Positions 57,401 through 64,000 of a stretch of 64,000 bases of DNA are shown here, piece after piece. The notes beneath the pieces were generated by a model, which saw only the letters and a program-made list of their open reading frames with translations, was not told where the DNA came from and did not search any database. The position numbers were made by a program, and so were the translations under genes. Every line of letters begins with the position of its first letter. The stretch's first letter is position 1. This stretch comes from Monosiga brevicollis MX1 (Eukaryota; Opisthokonta; Choanoflagellata; Craspedida; Salpingoecidae). The stretch spans positions 2,510,764-2,574,763 of the forward strand of contig NW_001865039.1 of the NCBI RefSeq assembly GCF_000002865.3. Direction: 5' to 3'.

Positions 57401-57743
57401 CATGGCGCAACGGCATGATGGACTTTGCCATGCCCTACCTGATCCAGGTCATGCGCGAGTACATGGACAAGGTGCGCCTGCTCTCTTGGGCGTTGCGCTT
57501 CATGTCGAATAGCCCGTGGTCGCTCACGCTCAATCAACCTGTTACTTGCTGACGTTTCATTAGGTGGACAAGCTGGACACCCATCACATTGAGAAGAAGG
57601 CCGAGGAGGAGTCTCAACCACCTGCACCAGCCCTGGGTATGCCTCAGCTCATGCTGACTGGCCCAGGCATGATGGGTGGCATGATGGGTGGTATGCAAGG
57701 GGGCATGCCCCAGGGTGGTATGCCCCAGGGTGGCATGTATTAA
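51465..57743 (+). CDS. CLTC: Clathrin heavy chain
   Basis: This is the triskelion leg of clathrin coats on endocytic and trans-Golgi vesicles. Nine exons give 1666 residues (human is 1675): 51465-51503, 51625-51729, 51863-52012, 52186-53052, 53212-54383, 54473-54607, 55011-57224, 57333-57471 and 57564-57743. The N-terminal seven-blade propeller starts [20 protein letters not shown] and includes IISYRTDA-like and [14 protein letters not shown] segments. The linker and CHCR heavy-chain repeats follow without gaps ([57 protein letters not shown]). The trimerisation domain holds the QLMLT Hsc70-recruitment motif. The final tail is a run of Gly-Met-rich GGM and PQGGM units ending in Tyr. Every junction keeps phase. 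Confidence 0.97.
54688..54734 (+). repeat. (CAACG/CAACA)n pentanucleotide repeat in a clathrin intron
   Basis: About nine pentamer units, first CAACG then CAACA, lie in the intron between the exons ending at 54607 and starting at 55011. They are non-coding. Confidence 0.92.
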
Positions 57744-58470
57744 AAGTCGGCTGTGCCAGCACTGCTCCATCCAACTTCCTAGCTATCGAATCGACCTGCC
57801 TGCCCCCTTCCTTGTTGTCCTTCTGTCAACATTGTGTGGCTGCATCAGGCAAGCGATGCATAGTCATGGCATGAGCTGAAAATCTCAGCATTTTGTTTCT
57901 CGTGATCTCTCGCACTCTGATTTTGCTTTTATCTTCTGTTCTTCCACTCCTTTGCTCTTCTTTTCTCGCGGGGCCAGTGCCCAGGGTTAGGGCCGACCAG
58001 CAGTTGGGCTATGATCTTTAGTCAATTGAAAAACCTCTCTTTTGCCGATGCTGTCTGCTGTTGAAGAGCCATTCACTCAGTCAGTTGGTCAGGATAATGG
58101 GCATCGATTAGACATGATTTGTTTGCAAAACACTATGCAGGTAGAAGAAAACGAAAAAGCAACAAGATGGACCTCTGACGCTCGAAAAGCCAATTGTGGC
58201 TGCAACCGCTTGCCCATCCTCATACCAAGCTACCCGAATCTACACAAAGCTGTTCCAAAGTTGTTCCAAAGCTGTTCCAAAGCTGTTCGGAAGCCATTGT
58301 AAATGCCGATGGCACAAGAGTGCGGCGTTGCGTCATCTCAAGCAGATGCTACCCAGGCCCGCTAGATGATGCAGCCAAGCATTTTTGTGGGGCTTTACGG
58401 GCCCAAACCGTCGCCACTGGCGAGGCGTTGTCATTTTATAAATCTTAATCTCTGGTTGCTGGCAACTTCC
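57744..58470. other. Convergent intergenic region with short tandem repeat
   Basis: This is the shared 3' flank of clathrin heavy chain and NTMT1. About four 12-bp units related to GCTGTTCCAAAG lie at about 58250-58298. No gene is recognised. Confidence 0.65.
58250..58298 (+). repeat. Imperfect 12-bp tandem repeat (GYTGTTCCAAAG)
   Basis: About four copies occur with one or two changes each, the last diverging to GCTGTTCGGAAG. They lie between clathrin and NTMT1. Confidence 0.85.
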
Positions 58471-59326
58471 TCAAAGAGGACGCAGAACGTAAAAGTAAAC
58501 TGGATAAAGCTCGGGCGGGAAGCCGGCCTGGCGCTTGCAGCGCAACAATTCCAAGCCCGCCTTTTTGAATAGCCGGCGAAGGGTCTGATGGCCACGGGTC
58601 ACAGAACTGCAAAACAGGAAGAAAAAATAAATAAATAAATAAAAAGATGGCAGAGGTGAGAAGGCTGGTGGCAATCGAGCCCAAGCGTGACAAGTGCACA
58701 ACAAGTGCAAACAAGCGCCTGCCTCTGCAGGGTATCCATCAAGCTCGCCGAGGCTGCTGCTGAGAAACAACGTACCCATCATCGTCGTCAAACTCGTCTG
58801 CGGTACTCTTGCTCAAGGTGTTCTCCTTGAGAACAAGAATGCCTGTTGGCGTCAGGGCTTGTGCTGCACGCTTGAAGAAATCAACAAAGGCATCATTGTT
58901 TAGGTAGATGGCGCACCATTGCATCCAAATGAGATCCCAACGGCGGGAGCCGCCAGCAAAGTCAAACTGGGTAAACCCAGAGCAAAAGCAGTCACCCAAT
59001 TGGCCGGTGCTGCTCAGCCGGTCGCGGGCTGTGTCCAAGAAGCGTTGATCAATGTCGAGTAAATCGACAGCCTTGAAGCCAGCAGGAATGAGCAGATGCT
59101 CAGTGATACGTCCAATGCCGGCACCCACATCCAGAGCGCGAGTGCGCTCAACATCGTACATCTCCGTCAGCTCCCGCAGCAGCTGGCGTGAGCCCTGAAT
59201 GTCCACCTCCGAGATGGCACCATAGCCACCCAGCATGCCATCAACGCTGGCTTCTTGCTGCAGCCAATAGTCGGCCTGATGCTTGGCCAGGTGATCCCCG
59301 GCAAGCTTGTTGATAAGCTCCGTCAT
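58471..59326 (-). CDS. NTMT1: N-terminal Xaa-Pro-Lys methyltransferase (NTMT1/METTL11A)
   Basis: This SAM-dependent enzyme methylates the alpha-amino group of proteins that begin Xaa-Pro-Lys after Met removal, such as RCC1 and ribosomal proteins. Two exons on the minus strand, 58776-59326 and 58471-58606, give 228 residues (human is 223). Signatures are [20 protein letters not shown], the SAM-binding [16 protein letters not shown], the acidic [18 protein letters not shown] with the substrate-pocket Trp-x-Gln-Trp, and [13 protein letters not shown]. The C-terminal part, from [12 protein letters not shown] to the Leu-Pro-rich end, matches the family. The ATG chosen aligns with the family start. 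The in-frame extension upstream passes through a CT microsatellite and would encode pure Arg-Glu repeats, so it is treated as leader. Confidence 0.95.
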
Positions 59327-59880
<554 letters not shown>

Positions 59881-62800
59881 ATGGAGGATGCAGAGCGCAT
59901 TTGTATACCGCTGAGTGAGCTTCAGCCTGGACGAACCAACGGACACATTCGCGTTCGTACCAACAATTCATCGCCATCCCCCTTGCACTTTGCCCCCACC
60001 TCCTAAGCTCAAGCACCCACTCCGAAATTCCTGCACCTGTCTCTGGCACGTAGGCTGTTGTCTTGACCAAATTATTTGCAAATCTTTGCCAGAGCGAACA
60101 AAGCATCGCCAATTTCCTCATCCGCGATGACTCGGCACCAGCGGGCGCCGCAGATGTCATGTTGACTGTCCGCGGATCATTGGCGGACCTGCTGGCCTTT
60201 GTTGAGCCCAAGGTTTGAGCCTTTTCAACCCTTGCCACCGCCGCCTCGGCTCCACCTCACCCCATTTTAGAATGCACCAAATTTCACATCGTTGGTTCTC
60301 CTTCTTGTTAGGACTCTCTGCTCCTCTTTGCCTTTGATCTGGAAAAGGAAGCCAACGGCCTGGCCTCCAAAGTGCCCTACCGCATCATTCTGCATGCCCA
60401 CCGTGCCACCGTAGTGGTTTCCCACCCTTCGCTCTACACCGAAGCTGGCTCACACTGTGTCACTGTGGGCCCGGATCAAGTCGCTGATCCCAGCTCCTTT
60501 GTACCACCTACGCGGGGGCGGACAGATCGCCGACCCCCCCAACAGACAGCCCGCAGCGCATCCGGTGCGTCGTCCACCACGCCCCGTTCCACCGAGGGTG
60601 ATGGTGTGCCAGACGCGACGAAGCAGCCCGGCCGCACGCGCTCGCCATCACATGAGGGCCGGCCACGTGCCAAACGGGCTACGGGATCCTTTGTGACACT
60701 GCGTGAAGCGCTGCAGCACCCTGGACAGGCTGCAAACCGCACCATCTCCACATGGGGTGTCGTAACTCGCGTCTCGCCCCCCCGCAAGACCCGAGGCTCC
60801 GACTTTATCCTGGCCTTTTTCATCACCGACGAGTCGCTAGCCCCAGACTCGCCCCCAGTCCCCGTCAATCTGTTCTGTATTGACCCCGCAGGCCTCCCGG
60901 CCCTTCTGAGTGCGGGCGCCATTGTGCGATTGCATCGCTTCAAAGCTAACATGTGGCAAAACAAGCTTCAACTCGTTGGCGCCTTTAAGCCCTCCTCTCA
61001 GTTCGTGCTCAGCCGCATGCCATGCCCCTTGCCAACCATTCATCGCGATGCTTCGGCGTGTGCGCCTGCTGGAATGACACTCGTTTTCTCATTTGTCGTC
61101 CTTACGGACCGCAATACTGACTGTACTCGCTTGTCCCACATTGCAGATGCTCATTGGCGCACTTTGCGGAGCAGATGGGCCAGCCCACAACGCCTCTCTG
61201 GCACAGTCATCAGCTCACCTCGGACATTTCGGAACCGGAACGGCAAAGGCTGCGTGCTTTGCGTGATTGGGCAAGCGCGCAAGGGTTGCGCTTAGATCCT
61301 GGTCATCGCTTACTGGCGCAACTGGATGCTTTGGGGACATTTACGCTCATCGTCAAGGTTGTGGACATAAGCTGCCCCAATCCGCCCCACCCAGCTTGCC
61401 TCCTCTGCTGGGACGGCAGCCAACACCCGTCTTACAAGTACGTCGTCCTGCGTCTGCCGCTCTTGCCTCGGCGTCTTCGTTCGACGTGCTCACACCGTTC
61501 ACGTTGTGTCCAAAACTCTGGTTCGAATTAGACTCAACCCCAATCACCCCGCGTATGCCAAAGTGCAAGCAGGTTTGGCCTGTTGCTTGATATCGGTGTT
61601 GCTCCAACCCACGTTCGACGCTTGTTCTGATGCTTGCCCATAAAAACTTTGCCACAGCCAACCTGGAAAACCTGTGTGTCAACATTTTGGCATGGGAACA
61701 ACATGCGAAGCTTGTGATGCAGCAGCTGCGCCCAGGCGACGTCGTTCGTCTTGTGGGTGTAACTCAGAGTGCCAATGGCCAGGTCAGACCGGGACTCAGC
61801 AGGCCGCCCACAAAGCATGGCTGCTTTGTTCTTTCCATTCCTTTGTCGTGTCTCGCCATGTCAAGCACAGTGTTTCTCTGCTGCCCATTTGATTAGCTAA
61901 ATCTCTCGGGCCGCACTGAGGTACAAATCCAACCCTTGGACCCGGATGATCACGAGGCATTAGCGCTCGAAAGGTGCGAAGCCGTCACACCGAGGCCCAC
62001 CCAGATGCCTTCTCCTGACCACATCTGAAAACGCGTGGCAATTGTGAGTGACCGTAGACGACTAGATGAGTATCTGGCCTTGAACAACAAAGCATCCATG
62101 GAGCCCAGCCCCATCATCAATGATAGCCAAAGCTATTTTCAAGATTCGCAAGTTCTTGATGAATTGCAACGCCTCGAAGAACAGGCGCAGCACGAAGCAC
62201 CACCTCAAGATGTCGGCGATATGCAACCTTCACCAGATAGCTTGTGCATTTCCAGTTGGTTATCGCTGCGTTTCGTATCATTCCGTATTGTCATGGATGT
62301 GGTGCACAGGTAGGCTCACTCAGCTTTTGCCCGGAATTCCGCGATCAGGTGTTGAGCATCCTTTGCTACCCTTTGCTGATTCTTTGCCAAGTGATGCTGA
62401 GGTGGATGCAGCCACGGTGAGTCTTGCGATAAATCAAGCATGGAGAAGCTGTTTCATGCTTTTGACTCACGGGTGATGGGCAGACCTATACGACATACGC
62501 GCCGCCAGTGCTCTCATACGCGGTCCCTTTCCACGGTTCTTTACTTGATTTTGCAGGCAGGGGTCGTGGTTATTCGCGTGTTAGCTAAAGTGCTCAACGT
62601 GAAGCCTATCACTGGTAATCGAGCAACCCCGCAGCATCCAAACCTGAAATCTGAGACCCAGCCCTGGTTCTTTACCATTGAGCTGCATCACTGTGGTCGC
62701 AACTTGAGCTGCATGGTCGCCGATGCCGATGCGGTTTGTTCAATTTTTGACGCCAACCTGCTTGAATCTCCGTATTCAGAGGGATAAACATGGCCTCTTT

Positions 62801-63275
62801 GTGTGTCGCATTGGTGGGAGTGTTGTATTCACCTCTTTGATTTTTGTCACATGACTGCGCCATGCTAAAGCAACTCACTGTCTTGAGTACGCACCTACCT
62901 CTACAACAGGATCTTTTTCTGGGTTGCCACGCCAGTGCCTGCAAGACTGCCGAGGAACGGTCAGATCGAGCAGGCGCTTGATCCAGGCAAAGCACGATGA
63001 GGAGGTTTTCTAACACTGTGATCACTCATGCATCATCTAGAAACTCGGCTTTTGCTCAAGCGTACGAGCTTCTGTCAGAGGGCAACGTGCACCTGGACTG
63101 CTTACTCAAGATCTATAGGCATACCCAATCGAACGTAGGTTTTTCTCTGGTTTGGTTTTCTTGCCCCGTATGCCAGAATCATCTCGCATTCATGCCCCCC
63201 CGACCCTCCTTCGTTTCCCATACCTGTTAGCGCATCTGCACGCGGCTGTTCGGCACCCGGCTCAACCTTGATTAA
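59881..63275 (+). CDS. POT1: Protection of telomeres protein 1 (POT1) with extra N-terminal OB-like module
   Basis: This single-stranded telomeric DNA-binding shelterin subunit caps chromosome ends. Exons that keep phase are 59881-59952, 60054-60212, 60312-61057, 61147-61437, 61532-61572, 61658-61782, 61897-61973, a poorly resolved part in 62058-62416, then 62557-62733, 62910-62959, 63041-63134 and 63231-63275. The total is about 720 residues. OB1 is FVTLREALQHPGQAAN to IVRLHRFKANMWQNKLQLVG. OB2 begins RLRALRDWASAQGLRL, continues through CLLCWDGSQ and ends LSGRTEVQIQPLDPDDHEAL. OB3 is VVVIRVLAKVLNVKP with WFFTIELHHCGRNLSC. The C-terminal peptide CLLKIYRHTQ then ICTRLFGTRL matches the end of human POT1 (IKSYN...QICYQIFDTT). 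The first 160 residues resemble another OB fold (IPLSELQPG, GHIRAVVLTKLFANL). Start choice rests on that match. Confidence 0.88.
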
Positions 63276-64000
63276 ACGCCTTTCTTAAGTTACCCAAGGT
63301 TCTGGTGCATAAAAAAAATGTGCAAGCGTGGTGGGAGGCATGATAATTGACTGACACTTGATGTACCCACACGACACGGCCAGACCAGCCCTAAACTTGA
63401 CGCTCCTGGCCATTTCACATCTGGCTCGCCAAACGTCAACAAGAAACTTTGTTCTCTCTCTACGACGAAAGGAAAAACCAAAACCAAAGAAGAAAGTTGC
63501 TTGCGAAATTAGATTCCTTTCAAGCACAACTTATCGGCTTTAGTAATTACTAAAAATCGAAAACGAGTGTAACTCGATACTTATCTGAACTTACTAAAGA
63601 GGCATCGATAAGTTCGAACTTATCAACAGGACTTATCGTTTTTGATCGTTTTCGATTACTTATCGATCGCACTCCTCACAACAAAAAAAGCACTTATTTT
63701 CGATTTTCACGAGCCTTGGAAGGAATCTATTGTGTTTTTTTGTGTGAGAAGCTGATGCCCAGAACTGTTGTTGTTGACGGGAGCGTGGCGGCGCCTTGAC
63801 GCGCACTTTTCTTTCTCTCTCTTCCCATCCTTCTGCGACGACGTGTCGGCGCAATGCGGCCTGAGCCTCCCTCATTTTTCTCCTCAAACTCCCAGCAATA
63901 AGCTCGCTCAATTTTGACGCCCACCCGCCCAACCCCAAAAAGAGGAGCGAAGGGTTTTTGAGCTTGTGAGTTTGCAGTTGTCAGTGCCGAAGTATCGGCA
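63276..64000. other. 3' flank of POT1 and AT-rich palindrome cluster
   Basis: No protein-coding segment is recognised to the window end. The block at about 63525-63690 is unusually AT-rich and repetitive for this window (see the separate entry). The last 250 bp may be the start of another gene's promoter outside the window. Confidence 0.6.
63525..63690. promoter_or_regulatory. Palindrome and inverted-repeat cluster with repeated ACTTATC motifs
   Basis: ACTTATC or its complement GATAAGT occurs at least six times in about 160 bp. Nested perfect palindromes are TTTAGTAATTACTAAA at 63539-63554 and GATAAGTTCGAACTTATC at 63607-63624. A 12-bp inverted pair, AATCGAAAACGA at 63555-63566 and TCGTTTTCGATT at 63646-63657, brackets the second palindrome. 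A regulatory array or the remnant of a fold-back element would both fit; the function is unknown. Confidence 0.6.

Overview
This is a compact, intron-rich nuclear segment of a unicellular eukaryote. The organism is most probably a choanoflagellate, with Monosiga brevicollis as the best guess. The guess rests on GC-rich codons, many short GT-AG introns of about 50-300 bp, short gaps between genes, abundant dinucleotide microsatellites, and an animal-like gene set that includes a fibrocystin-L-like receptor, a PX/multi-SH3 scaffold, a two-pore channel, POT1 and AK8. No database search was run. The species is inferred. Gene identities come from recognising conserved motifs and domain order by eye.

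I model sixteen protein-coding genes. From left to right they are: AK8-like tandem adenylate kinase (+, 493-2483); V-ATPase c'' proteolipid (-, 3232-4497); PX plus five-SH3 scaffold (+, 5288-9289); ACOT7-like double-hotdog acyl-CoA thioesterase (+, 10597-12607); XRN1 5'-3' exoribonuclease (+, 13127-18909); two-pore channel (-, 19143-23338); a prothymosin-like acidic protein (-, 24065-24355); TIM22 (+, 25274-26099); EMC8/9 (-, 26708-27913); a UBE2L3-like E2 (+, 28631-29553); CstF77/CSTF3 (-, 30040-34420); a fibrocystin-L-like giant receptor with a cytoplasmic SH2-like domain (-, 35207-47493); TMED2/p24 (+, 49006-50093); clathrin heavy chain (+, 51465-57743); NTMT1 N-terminal methyltransferase (-, 58471-59326); and POT1 (+, 59881-63275). 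For most genes I derived exon boundaries by requiring GT/AG ends, conserved reading phase and continuity with the known family. Many totals come out as exact multiples of three (for example 799, 1335, 1032, about 3955 and 1666 residues).

The genes are not functionally linked in an operon sense. They are housekeeping and membrane-traffic genes (clathrin, TMED2, V-ATPase, TPC, EMC8, TIM22), RNA-processing genes (XRN1, CSTF3), protein-modification genes (UBE2L3, NTMT1), a telomere gene (POT1) and signalling genes (PX-SH3, fibrocystin-L/SH2). Divergent pairs that may share promoters are EMC8/UBE2L3, fibrocystin-L/TMED2 and NTMT1/POT1. Convergent pairs are AK8/V-ATPase, XRN1/TPC, TIM22/EMC8 and UBE2L3/CSTF3.

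The most interesting signals are: the SH2-like domain, lacking the canonical FLVR arginine, at the cytoplasmic end of a fibrocystin-L receptor; a POT1 with an apparent extra N-terminal OB-like module; an AK8 with an apparent 2-bp frameshift and a lost P-loop lysine in its first domain; and a nested palindrome/inverted-repeat cluster with repeated ACTTATC motifs at the right edge. I see no mobile-element coding sequence, rRNA, tRNA or CRISPR.
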